This document shows, one piece after another, positions 44,901-55,160 of a stretch of DNA of 64,000 bases (positions are counted from its first letter, which is position 1; every line of letters begins with the position of its first letter). The position numbers and the translations under genes were made by a program. The stretch comes from Verticillium longisporum. Its lineage: Eukaryota > Ascomycota > Sordariomycetes > Glomerellales > Plectosphaerellaceae. The stretch is taken from assembly GCA_019188255.1 (NCBI GenBank), contig JAETXT010000013.1, positions 1,426,001 through 1,490,000 of the forward strand, given 5' to 3'. The notes below the pieces were generated by a model that saw nothing but the letters and a program-made list of their open reading frames with translations, searched no databases and had not been told where the DNA came from.

Positions 44901-45800
44901 ATCCTAGGGCTGGCCGTCTACCAGCTCGCTGTCATGTTCACGCTTCACTACGCCGGCGAGTCCTTCTTCAATGCCGTGACCGAGTTTGAAAAGGACCAGG
45001 TCCAGACTCTCACCTTTAACATCTATGTGTGGATGCAATTCTTCAACCAGCACAACTGCCGTCGCGTCGACAACAAGCTCAACATTTGGTATCAAGGCGT
45101 GCTCCGCAACCCGTGGTTCCTCGGTGTCCAGTGCGCTACTCTTGCGGGTCAGATGGTCATCATCTGGAAGGGTGGCGAGGCCTTTGACACGAAGCCCCTG
45201 ACGGGTGCGCAGTGGGGCTGGTCTATGCTGTTTGGTGTTCTCGTCATCCCTCTAGGCGCTCTCATCCGCAAGATCCCCGACCACTACGTGTACTCGCTCT
45301 TCCAGGCTATCAAACGTGCCTTCATCGCCACTCGTCAGGTGGTGACACGCCCGCTGCCGAAGAAGTGGCGCCCCAAGAAGAAGGACCATGACATGGGTGC
45401 TGCCGAAGCTTGGGTTCTCCAGACCGGCGCCGCGCTGCTGCGCCCTGTGAACTACCAATGGGGCACCAGCGGCCCCCCTGAGGGTGAGGGCCATCTGGCC
45501 GGCCGGGTATCCAGTATTCCCATCGCGCATCGCGAGGCTCTAGCACGTGCTGCGCGCAGCGGCATTAGTGGAACGGGAGACATCGACATTGTGCAGCTGG
45601 TCGACCAGGCGCGTCACAGCAAGGCGGAGCTGGCCTACAACATTGAGGTGCACCCCGGCACACCGAAGGAGGATCCGTTTCTGCAGACTCCGATGAGTGG
45701 GAACGGTAAGAAGGTGCCGCCTAGTCAGGACCCGAGCACACTGCAGTGGTTGAAGGTCGGGTCCCTCGCGGAACAGACGAATGAGAAGCAAGGTGTGTGA
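41979..45800 (+). CDS. Ca2+-transporting P-type ATPase (PMC type, P2B)
   Basis: Two exons, 41979-44633 and 44682-45800, join in phase (KFLQ to FQFTINITAG), giving 1257 residues. The N-terminus is ~150 soluble residues with LHQLIHARSLSALRAFGGLQGLATGL, a helical segment typical of fungal vacuolar/plasma-membrane Ca2+ pumps. Then come M1-M2, the actuator domain with SISGESE (~308), M4 with VPEGLSLAVTLALAFATKRM, phosphorylation motif CSDKTGTLTQN (Asp484), nucleotide-binding domain, hinge TGDGTNDALALKAADVG (from ~823), and the M5-M10 region with LLWINLIMDIFASLGLATD. The C-terminal tail is long and basic (KKWRPKKKDHDM), without an obvious calmodulin site. It should export Ca2+ from the cytosol to vacuole or outside. 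Oddities: NDALALK replaces the near-universal NDAPALK, and M6 has MDIFASLGLA for MDTFAALALA. Confidence 0.95.
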
Positions 45801-46203
45801 TGGACGGTGGCATTCCCGTTCACTGCGATAGACGCGCTGGTGGGAGCTATGAGGAAAAGATCCGAGCCGATGTTGGAGGATCCACAGAATAAGAGACCCA
45901 AGCATTGCGACGAGCAATCATGTCGACACGTTGCGCAGGCCGAGCTGCGGCTTTACGATTTATGAACACAGACATTCTAGAGAATAATACCCGTCCTTAC
46001 AGCAGTCACTCGAATCTTATTTAAACGAGCTTCGTGCCGTTAGTCACGACAGACGACGTGATAGCGTGATGAGCATAGACAGGACTTGGGTCTTCGCAGC
46101 TTAGCATCTACGCGGTTGAATGAAAATCAAAGTCGTTAGGTATCATTGGGCTAGAGAGAAGTCAGAGATCTCGTGAGCCCCCGCTGGATACTCCATTCGC
46201 CGA
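45801..46203. other. Intergenic between convergent genes
   Basis: About 400 bases between two stop codons; both 3' ends lie here. Nothing else seen. Confidence 0.5.
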
Positions 46204-47601
46204 TCACCAGCCATCATCAGTAGAGACTGCCTTGCAGCCTGTGCCTCCGATGAAGTCCCGGGCCTCGGTCTCGTTCTTGACGACCTTTGGATGCCGATCG
46301 TTCTCGGCTTCTTCGTGGTTCCACTGCAGCACGCCCGAGGGGTCGATGACGACGACGATCTTCTCCTCGAGGATCAGGCGGCTGATGTCCTCGTGGATGA
46401 TGCGCCGCGCCACGTGGTTGAGCGAGTAGACCTCGCGGAACGAGAAGATGACGGCGCAGGCATCGCCGTGCAGGCCGGAGCCGGGATCGTCGGGGTTCGG
46501 GCGGCCGAGCTCGCGGGCGACGGCGCGCGTGAGGCGCTCGGAGCCGGGGAAGCGCACGGCGCCGCGCAGCTTGAAGACGATGACCTCGCGCTGACAGTTT
46601 CTGTTGTGGGGCTCGTGGACGCCGGCGACAATGGTGGCGACGGAGGTCTGGACGGTGGACATGGCGATCTGGCTGACGTCCATCATGTGCAGGCCCATGT
46701 CGCGCGAGAGCTGCTCGCAGATGACGACGCCGCGGACGCTGTTGCCGCGGGCGTCGAGCTTGGGCGAGAAGGCGGCGATGCCGACCTGGCCCGGCAGCGC
46801 GCCGATGATGCCGCCGGCGACGCCGCTCTTGGCGGGGATGCCGACGTTGGACACCCAGTCGCCGGCGGCGTCGTACATGCCGCACGTCGTCATGACGGAG
46901 AGGACCTGCCGCACGCTGGCCTGGTGGATGATGCGCTCGCCCGACGCGGGGTGCAGGCCGGCGTTGCAGAGCGTCGCCGCCATCATGGCGAGGTCGCGCA
47001 CGTTGACGTTGATGGCGCACTGCCGGATGTAGCCCTTGACCGCCTCGCGCGGGTCGCACGTGATGATGCCCGCCGCCTTGAGCATGTAGCCGATGCCCAT
47101 GTTGCGGTCGGCGTCACGGAGCTCGGCCTCGTACACTTCCTCGTCGACGTGCAGCTCGCGGCCCGCGAGCCGCGAGAGCGTCTTGAGGATGCGCTCGGTG
47201 CGCTCCTCGGCCGTCGCGTCGGGCCGCACCACGAGCGAGTGGGCGGTGATGGCGCCGGCATTGATCATGGGGTTCATCGGCCGGTTCGTGCCCTTGTGCA
47301 GTGAGAGCCGGTTGAAGGCGTCGCCTGAGGGCTCGACGCCAATCTTCTCGAGCACGCGCTCCAGGCCGGCGTCCTCGATGGCAATGGCGTAGACGAACGC
47401 CTTGGAGATGGATTGAATCGAGAACTCGACCTCGTCATCGCCAGCCGAGTAAATGTTGCCGTCGACCATGGCGAGTGCTACGGCGAGCCTCGACGTATCG
47501 GCCTTGGCGAGCGTCTCGATGTAGGCCGCTGGTGCGCCGTCATCGTTGTCGCGCGCATTTTTGAGCACCTGGTTGAGGTAGTCAGGGATGGGCGATTTCA
47601 T
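46204..47601 (-). CDS. Glutaminase A (bacterial GlsA type)
   Basis: Intronless, 465 residues from ATG 47601. The first ~310 residues are the serine-dependent beta-lactamase-fold glutaminase: YIETLAKAD, the catalytic SxxK in FSIQSISKAF (Ser64/Lys67), PMNPMINAGAI, the VPAKSGVAGG-like segment GIPAKSGVAGGIIGALPGQ and PKLDARGNSVRG. It hydrolyses L-glutamine to glutamate and ammonia. The last ~130 residues (VFKLRGAVRFPGSERL... KIVVVIDPSGVLQWNH) look like an appended STAS-type domain, as in the longer bacterial and Micrococcus-like enzymes. No signal peptide, so intracellular. Codons are extremely G/C-ending and long antisense ORFs result. Absence of introns and the bacterial layout raise the question of old transfer from bacteria, but such enzymes are known in other ascomycetes. 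Confidence 0.93.
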   Translation of the reverse strand: MKSPIPDYLNQVLKNARDNDDGAPAAYIETLAKADTSRLAVALAMVDGNIYSAGDDEVEFSIQSISKAFVYAIAIEDAGLERVLEKIGVEPSGDAFNRLSLHKGTNRPMNPMINAGAITAHSLVVRPDATAEERTERILKTLSRLAGRELHVDEEVYEAELRDADRNMGIGYMLKAAGIITCDPREAVKGYIRQCAINVNVRDLAMMAATLCNAGLHPASGERIIHQASVRQVLSVMTTCGMYDAAGDWVSNVGIPAKSGVAGGIIGALPGQVGIAAFSPKLDARGNSVRGVVICEQLSRDMGLHMMDVSQIAMSTVQTSVATIVAGVHEPHNRNCQREVIVFKLRGAVRFPGSERLTRAVARELGRPNPDDPGSGLHGDACAVIFSFREVYSLNHVARRIIHEDISRLILEEKIVVVIDPSGVLQWNHEEAENDRHPKVVKNETEARDFIGGTGCKAVSTDDGW

Positions 47602-48703
47602 GGTGGGCGAGAGGCTGTAGTACGTAGCCTCTTGAGTAGCAAGGAGACCTTTGGGTGAGTGAAAGGCCTTGGCGTGGTTGAGAAAGAATGAGGAGGATCA
47701 GTTGAGCGACGATGCGTGAATTATGGCACCGCTGGCGGGCTGTCGCGCTGAGACTCTGGGGCTGTGTTTGCGGAATGCTGTTGATTCAAGGGCACGATCT
47801 TCCTCGGCTCGGCCTCCCCGTCACGCGCAACGGGCGGCATCGCCAAGTACCTAGCACGGCCGCCGTCAGCTGTCTAGGTAGGTAAGGCAGGCCAAGGTGC
47901 CGCAGGGTTGAAGCCCTGGGACGCCTGGAAGACGCCAGCGGAACTCCGCCGTTCTGTACGCCGACTTGTTAGCTACCGCTCTACCCAAATCCGGGGTCCC
48001 GTGGGGGACTCTACAGGCCGTGATCAGCACCGGCCCGCCGGCATATGGTGGAAGTTTGATGGATTGACCCGCCGCTTGGGTTCCCAGGCCAGGATCCTGA
48101 AGACGATCCACAGATTCACAGGATAGCAGCCAGGATATCAGAATGGAGATGTGATAATCATTGCTGCCATCTTGATCGAGTACATTGATCCATCACCAAG
48201 GTCGGCTCCTTATGCAACAGAAGTAGGAGATGAAGGGCGAAGACAGGCTTGTTGAAGCAGGCCTGACGTGAACAATTGAGCGGATTACAGACCTCCATTG
48301 GATCGCGCCGCCGTCTCCAACACCTTTTACACCATTTCCAATGCCGAGCCACCTTGTTACAACTCACGATCTCCCACCAAAACCATCCCCCCCGTAACCC
48401 ATACACAGGATGCTGCGTCCGCAGCAAACGACAAAATCAAAAACATACAACACCGAGGATTCGCTGGTGGTCACCCACCCAACTACTGATTCGGCCCTTA
48501 CTGGTTTATCAAAGGGAGAGCGGACGGGATCCCGAGCTTTCCAGTAGGTATGGTCGTATGTGACAGTCAATGCTTCGAAGGCAGTTGATCTTGCATGCGG
48601 TCAAGACATGAAGTGTATTAGTTTCGCGAACTAGAGACAATCAATATCATCGCTGGTGATTACAATTTGGCTATCCTGGGAACAAAACCCCTGTCGCACC
48701 ACC
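47602..48703. other. Spacer containing a second 5S rRNA gene
   Basis: Apart from the 5S gene at 48443-48561 no gene is supported. A CTAGGTAGGTAAGG word lies at 47874-47886 and a related AAGTACCTAGC at 47845-47855. Confidence 0.45.
48443..48561 (-). rRNA. 5S ribosomal RNA
   Basis: 119-nt minus-strand copy with the same ends (ACATACGACC ... GTTGTATGT) and the same internal control block as the copy at 34174. A T-run follows at 48442-48439. Helix II pairing is kept (TACTGG with CCAGTA, a perfect pair here, whereas the other copy has one G-U). The CCCTTTGATAAACC loop differs from CCCATAGATAAGCT in the other copy. Likely a functional dispersed gene, but variant status cannot be excluded. Confidence 0.9.
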
Positions 48704-51372
48704 TCAATAAGGCCCGCGGTACTCCGCCGTCTGGCCTGCGCCATAGCCGGACCTATACCCATCCTCGACCTCGACACCGAGCTGCTCGCCCCTCATTCCG
48801 AACACGCTGCCGTAGAACCACCGCCCACCAAGCTCTTTGATCCTCTTCCTCCTCTCCTTCTTGTCCATGGCCGCCACACCGCCGAGGCCTGACACCCACC
48901 TCGACTCGGAAACATACCACATGGCGCCACCAACACTCCGGGGATCGACAGGCATGTCAGGCCAGCGGATGAACAGGCTGCCGACCACGACGGCGGCCAT
49001 GAGGACGACAAGTCCGTCGCTTGTTCTCGCGCAAATGTCGTGCGTCAGCTTTGTCTGCGTCAGGTTGTAAGGCACGTTGGCCAGCAGAATCGGCAGGAAC
49101 TCGGACAAGACGGCCATGAGCGCCACGACGAACAGCACAGGGTCGCCCGTGCGGATACCCGTCGCGATGCCAGAGAACGAGTTGGTCGGAAGCGTCACGA
49201 GGATCGAGCGGCGCGCGGGCTGGGCTCGCTTGGCCATGAGTCGATACGGGGCAATGACGGCGACGCCTAGACAAGCCAATGTCAGTCAGACAAGACGGAA
49301 ATGCAAAACTCTTCGCACCGAACAGGAAACGTACTGCAGAACAGACACTCGGAGGCAAAGATGACGACGACGCCGAGGCCCGAGAAGACGAAACGCCCGC
49401 CGAACCGCTGGCTGTCGACGAAGCGCTGCAGATCGCGCGGCAGCTTCTTGGTGATGTGATAGTACAGCACGAGCGCCGCGATGCCGCAGAGCACAACGAC
49501 GAACAGGAGGCGCCACCACCACGTCAACGCGATGAAGTGGTTGGGCGGCTTCTGCCGCCTGGCGGCCGGATGCAGCGTCTCCGCCTCGATCGGCTGGCCG
49601 TCCCAGGCGCCGGCGCCGGGCTGGCCCTGCAGGCTCCTGCCGGCCTCGTCGACGAGCACGAGGCCGTACTCGTCGCGGCCGTCGGCGTCGCGGTACCAGC
49701 CCATGGCGTAGTGCTTCTCGGCGACGACCGACTTGACGTCTTCGTTGGACGAGCGCACGTCCGGGTTGCGGGCGAGGGCCGCCATGCCGGCGACGCACCA
49801 GGGATCGGCAAAGACGCCGGAGCGCCAGCGGGCGAGAACGCCGAGGAGCACGAGGACGAGAAGCGCCAGCGCGGCCAGCATGGCGATGAGGACGCCGCTG
49901 GCGACGGTGTTGATGCCGAGCTTGAGGCCGCAACCGTCAATTGCGTTGGCGCTGCATTGGCCGTGGATTTTCATGCCGATGGCTTCGGTGGCGACAGGGG
50001 TTAGCAAAGCGGAGATGCAGACCAGCAGAGTCGTGAGGCCGGTCGCCGGATAGGACTTGCCCATGAGCTTGAAGGGCAAGAAAAAGCCGCCCCAGCCCTC
50101 AAAGTGCAGGTTGAGGGATGCCGGACCGGACACGCCACGCGATTGTGACAGGGCCTCAAACGGGTGATAGAGCTTGGCGGCGCAGTCGAGAGCACGAATA
50201 GGGATGCCGAGGAGAATGGCGAGGATAGGCGGCAGGAACTTGCCGAGGAAGTAGCTGACGGCGCTGAATGACAGGGTCGTCGTCTCGATGACGATACGAT
50301 CTGTCGATGAGGTCGGCGTCGAGACAGACGTCAGAACGGTACGAGTCGGCGGCAGAGTCGTTACGCGGGTGCTTGGGCTTGGGGTTGACACAATCGTGAT
50401 AGGCTGGCCATTGGCATCAGGCGTCACAATAGTCGTTGGTACGCCGAGGTCTGTCTCTGTGACGACCTTGCCGGCTACTTCGCTCGTAACAAGTTTGGTC
50501 ACAGGCGTGCCGCCTTCTCCCTTGGAGAGGGTCCTGCCATCAGCACGAACCGTGTAGATGTTGGTGAGCGTCGTTGTGCCTGTCGAAACATAGATCTGGG
50601 GCCGGCCAGTCCTCGTCCGGACTATTTCGGTGGCCGTTTGGCCGGCGGGGATGGTGGCAAGAATAACAGTGGTGCGAGATACTGTGTTTGTTGCAGTCGC
50701 CTGAATCGTCGCTTCTATTGTGTTTTCGTTGACAATCGTGGATACAGAGCCATCGGACAGCGTCGAAAAGTCGGTGGTCGGCACCACTTGTGATGTAACA
50801 ATACTCGTGACTACCGTCTCCGTGTCGATGACAGTCGTGGTGATGTCGGTGGTGATCGCTGAATCAATGGTTACTTGAACGGTCTCAGTCTCCAAGATGC
50901 TGGAGCCGGGTATTGTGACTGTGGTCGTGAACTCTGACGATGTCTCCTCTGTCGTCGTACGCAGTCTAGCGGCAGCATCGCCGTTATCGTCGTCATTTCC
51001 ACTGGCAACCGTTTCCGTAGGCTCGGGTGCTGGCTCCGGGACGGCCTCAGGCGTTGCTTCAGGAATTGGCGCTGCTTCAGTCGGCACGGGACTCGGCACG
51101 GCATCTTGCCTGATATGAAGTATTTCGTCGGCCACATTCGAATTCACGAAGCCTCTCTCGTTCAAGACTTGCCGTTGCTCAATCGTTGCCGTGCTGTCAG
51201 TCCCCTTCAATGATCGCTGTGTCCAGGCAACCAAGCCCATGGCGGCGAGGATCAGTAGAAGGAGGCACGATACAAAAGGCCATCGCATGGAAATTGGGCG
51301 ATAGTCAGCCTTCGTCCGTCTCCTCTTGCCCTCCGTCTCTTCTGATGGAAAGCCTTCATCACTGCACCTCAT
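48704..51372 (-). CDS. DUF3433-type fungal membrane protein
   Basis: Two exons, 49335-51372 then 48704-49266, join in phase to 866 residues. A cytosolic basic N-terminus (EGKRRRTKADYRPISMRWPF) precedes a membrane helix (~31-50). A Ser/Thr-rich exposed region (~95-385) follows, full of TTVTxxT motifs and likely heavily O-glycosylated. Then come further helices (ILAILLGIPIRALDC; LTTLLVCISALLTPVATEAIG; GVLIAMLAALALLVLVLLGV; WWWRLLFVVVLCGIAALVLYY) and a second hydrophobic block after the intron (GDPVLFVVALMAVLSEFLPILL, GLVVLMAAVVVGSLFI). The paired PDVRSSNEDVKSV...HYAMGWYRD segment and the PVDPRSVGGAMWYVSES segment are the soluble parts typical of the DUF3433 family. Function of the family is not established; cell-surface location is likely. 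An upstream 5' exon cannot be excluded. Confidence 0.8.
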
Positions 51373-52309
51373 GAATCTACAATGTTTATTACAGGATCAC
51401 TCTAATTCGCTGGTTCCTCATCCTCGAGTCGAAGTCTCTCCGTCTCAAAACCATCACGTCGTCCCCCTCACCCGCAAGGTGCAGACAAGTTCTCCGCCAA
51501 AGAGGAGGCTCGCCTCAGGTTCCCGCAAGCCAAGTATCCACACCCGTGCCTTGCCGATACCTCTCCCATCCGTGGTGACGACCTCATGGGGCCGAGTCAC
51601 CGAGCCTCAAGACAACTGATAATCTTCAAGGATATAACCAACTCGCAATGCATCCGCTCGACGGAGAGCAAATTGCTTCGCCGTTCCTATTGATGCATTC
51701 CTGAGGCTGTCCCGAGGCGTATCTCACGTCTCTGTTCCATCTCTACAGCTCACACCAATCACCTTACGCCGCCCTGAGACCACCGGAGCGCTTCCATCAA
51801 GTGTAAGCGATGTGCTCCCCGAAGGCTTTGTAAGTTACATAGTAGAAAAGACAATGCAACAGTCTGGTCTGCACAAGGGCGATGGACAAAGGAGGAAAAT
51901 TGTCATTCCAAAATGACTTGATCCCCCGATCTTGATCCCCGGTGTTTCATCACCGCACAGTCCTTGCCCAAGTCATGGCACTAGATTCATCCCAAGTCAC
52001 ATCGCCGCGCCGCGCGCCTCAAATGTCAAATGCAGTGAATTGCCAGACTGGTTCCAATACACACCGTGCGGCGTCCGTCACAAAAGCGAACCCAGTTCGC
52101 TCATACTAAAGAAAAAAGGGGGGCCCAGCTCTGCGAAGAAGAAATACAGTAAAAGACCATCACCACCCCCCTCTTCCGGAAACGCCATGCTCTTCATCCC
52201 ATCCTTAAAGACAACCATCTGAAACCACGCACACGAAGTTCTCACAAGCCTATCCCTGTTGCGGATACGCAACAGTCGTAGCGCTGCCAACATTTCACAT
52301 GCACACCGT
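51373..52309. other. Spacer between two minus-strand genes
   Basis: About 940 bases. It should hold the promoter of the membrane-protein gene and the 3' end of the next. The ORF at 51326-51619 (+) has no recognisable domain. Confidence 0.45.
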
Positions 52310-55160
52310 TCACCCCGTGACCCTTCTCACCCACAGCGTCGTGGGCTCATACGCGGCGTCCTTGTCGAGCCGCTTGTAGGCCCGGTGCAGCTTCAGCCCA
52401 AGCTCATACTCCTCGCGTTGCACGTCGGCAAGTTCGATCTTGAGCGCCTCCACCTTGCGCTTCTCAGCTTCGCGCTTGCGCAAGACGGCCTCGCTCGCGA
52501 GGAGGTTGTCGGTGGGCATGAGCTCCGTCATTTGCTTGATGGCCATGTTGATGTTGATGCGCCGGTTGCCCAAGGAGCTGAGGCGCGCATTGAGGTGGCC
52601 GACGCGATCGTTCACAGATGAGAGCTCGGGTGGCGCCGGCGGCAGCGCTTTGCTCAAGGACAGAATGGACTCGGGACGGCCGTTGGTCGCGTTGTAGATG
52701 CCTGAATTGACACTGCTGCGTGGCGCCGGGCGTTCGCCCGGGGTGGGAAGCTTCTGGCGGGCAGTCGTGAGCGAAGGCGACGCAGGGCCGGGGCTCGTGG
52801 TGTAGGCTGAAGACATGGAGATTTTGAAGGGTTCGTCGGCGTTGATGGCGGGGCTTTCATTGCCCTTTCGCAGAGGTCGTCGGCGATCCATGACGGAGTC
52901 TGCTTGCGCCGGGGGCGTCGGCAGAGGAGGAAGATCGACGTCGGAAGAGGCGCGAGGGGAGCCTGCGTTGGCTGATGTCGCAAAAGTAGTGACACTAAAT
53001 CTCGAAGGTGGCTGCACCCAATCGTCGGATGTCGTCGCAGCAGGCTGGGGTGACGGTTCCTCGGCGGCGTCAGGCAGAAGTTGAGTCGAGTAGACACTGG
53101 ACGAAAATGAGGCGTGCGGGTCATGAGCGTTGTGAGGATTGAGACCGAGAGGGTTCGTCGGTGGTGGTTTTCTACGAATGGCCTTGGTGGGAGGCCCGTG
53201 ATTAGGGGTCAAGGGCAGGGAGCCGGGTTGTTGGTTGGCGTCGGCTGCTTGGTCGCCCAGATTGAACATCGCATGAATCGGGGGCTGTACAGCACCTTCG
53301 GAAGTTGGAGGGGTAGGATAAGACAATGCGGTCTCTTGTGCCGGCGCCGGCGGCGTGGGCAGCGGACGGTCAAGGCTCATGGGCGCGACTCGGGGGCCCG
53401 TGGGCGTCGTGGCACCGGGTGAGGTTTCAGACTCGGAGGAGGGGCTGATGGGCGATAAAGGAGAGGTGACGCCGCCGACACGAGCGACTTGGGCTGCGGC
53501 CCTCTTGCTACTCTTCCGAGGGATGTGAATTGGCGCGACCTGCGGCGTGTCCTGCACCGACTGCACAAAGGTCTGGCGGCCGCTTGCACCACGCCAGCCA
53601 GGGCGTTCGTCAATGGACATGGGCGCCGTGATGGGGGCTGAGATGGCGGGCTTGCCGCTGTTACTGTCACCCATGCCGGGCCTCATCTTCCGGACGCGGT
53701 CGCCAAAGGCCTTCATTGGGTTCCGTTGGGTGGCCGCAGGCGGCAGCTGCTGGTGTGGTTGGGGGCTCGGGCTGCCGTCGTGGATGGGCTTTCCGGTTTG
53801 ATCGTCCCATCTGGTGGTTTGACTGGGCTGACCGTGAAGCAGCTCCTTGGACCGGGTCTCGCGAAGTTGGCTCGCAGCGTTGTCCTGCTGCTTCCGACGG
53901 TCGCGGCGCATCATGGGAATCTGGCTCCGCTGCTGCGGTGAGGGCGAGGCTTGCTGTGGTTGGCGCTGGCCCTTCTCGAGCTCCTGCTGTTGCTGCTGTT
54001 TTCGCTGCTGGTCCTCGAGAAATCGTCGGTGATGCTGCCTGGCGATTTCCAGCTGGGACATGACGGGGGCCTCGTCTATGGGTGAGACATTGTCGTCGTC
54101 GCCGCTGAGGCGGCTGGGCTCGCTGTCAGCACACAGAATGCTTGGAAAGAATGCTTGGAAAGAATGCTGGGAAAGAATGGCCGGACGAAGGGGAGCAGGA
54201 GCATGAAGGGGGTACTGTGAAGCGGGCAGAACGGAGGGGGCAACGTACGCATCGCCACGACCTGCGAGCTCAGGCGAGCTCGGCGGTGAAATGTCGTCGG
54301 CGTGCGAGCCGTATGAGTCTGGGGCGGCCACGATGGCGAACTGGTCCGCCTGCGGGGACGGCTCCGAGTAGAGAGACGAGGCAGGGCGCCAGGCAGCGGC
54401 GGTGGTGCGGTCGACGTCGCCGCGGTTGGTGTTGCGATGAGGGTTTCGAGGGGGCGGTTGGCGAACGGGAGGGGCAAGCAAGTCGTCGCTGACATGAGTC
54501 TGTTAGCAGGTGCAGGCGTTGCTGGTCGTAAGCGGCGTGACGCGAGGACGCTGTCGTACAGTCCTGTCTCACGTCGGGCGGGTTTGTCTCTTATCATTGC
54601 CACCTAAGGTAGCTCGAGGGGCACTCGCCCTTGCGTGGGTCGTGGCACGGCATGGCATGGCACGCATGGCATGTGGATGGATGACCATTGTCGTGCCATG
54701 ACGTGCCGATCACACCTCGTCCCTTGCACGCGAGCGCGAGACTCTGCAGCAGCGAAGAAGCAAAGGACGACAGAATCTCGCACGTGTGCATATCCCAGCA
54801 GGACGGCACAAAGGAAAGAGGAATGCAGCAAGAGGCGACTCACGGATCAGCCGAATCAACGCGACGCGCAACACCACGCCGAATCTCGTATCTTCGGGGG
54901 CTCGGGCTCGCGTCGGCAGGCAACGTCTTCTTCGTCTTGGTCCTGGTCGCGTGAAAGTCGTCGGTCCAGTGGCCGTTGGCGGTGATGGTCGTCGTGACGC
55001 CGGTTGATGCGGTGTCGTAGGGGAAGGCAAAGGGCGAGACGTCACGGCCTTGTCGGGCAGGCGCCATCGTCATCTTTTGAGGGGCGCCTGCACCTGGTGC
55101 TCCTGCGCCTGCTCCTCCAACGGTCGCGCCCGCCGCGTTGGGCCTGAGCCGGTCCCACAT
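52310..55160 (-). CDS. Large low-complexity protein with C-terminal coiled coil
   Basis: Two exons, 54844-55160 then 52310-54488, join in phase across a 355-nt intron (donor GTGAGTCG, branch GCTAACAG, acceptor CATGTCAG), giving 831 residues. The start at 55160 (MWDRLRPNAAG) is the only good upstream ATG. Most of the protein is Pro/Ser/Gln-rich and disordered, with a Q-rich run (QQRKQQQQQELEKGQ). The last ~110 residues, from VNDRVGHLNARLSSLGNRRI through a heptad-like ELADVQREEYELGLKLHRAY to WVRRVTG, are predicted helical and are probably the conserved, functional part. No enzyme domain. Polyproline-like motifs (PLPTPPAPA, LPPLPTPPAQ) could bind SH3 or WW partners. I do not recognise a named family. 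A frame-sensitive 13-bp repeat lies in exon 2. Confidence 0.7.
54136..54174. repeat. 13-bp tandem repeat inside a coding exon
   Basis: Three head-to-tail copies of GAATGCTTGGAAA (third copy with GG for TG). It encodes the ILSQHSFQAFFPSIL stretch on the minus strand. Because 13 is not a multiple of three, gain or loss of one unit shifts the frame of the host gene. Confidence 0.85.

Noticed and set aside
46291..47304. 337-residue ORF on the plus strand across the glutaminase
   Set aside because: Antisense shadow caused by G/C-ending codons of the glutaminase; repetitive Ala/Gly/Asp/Val composition and no domain.
49279..50004. 241-residue plus-strand ORF
   Set aside because: Antisense to the DUF3433 protein; low-complexity Asp/Glu/Arg composition.
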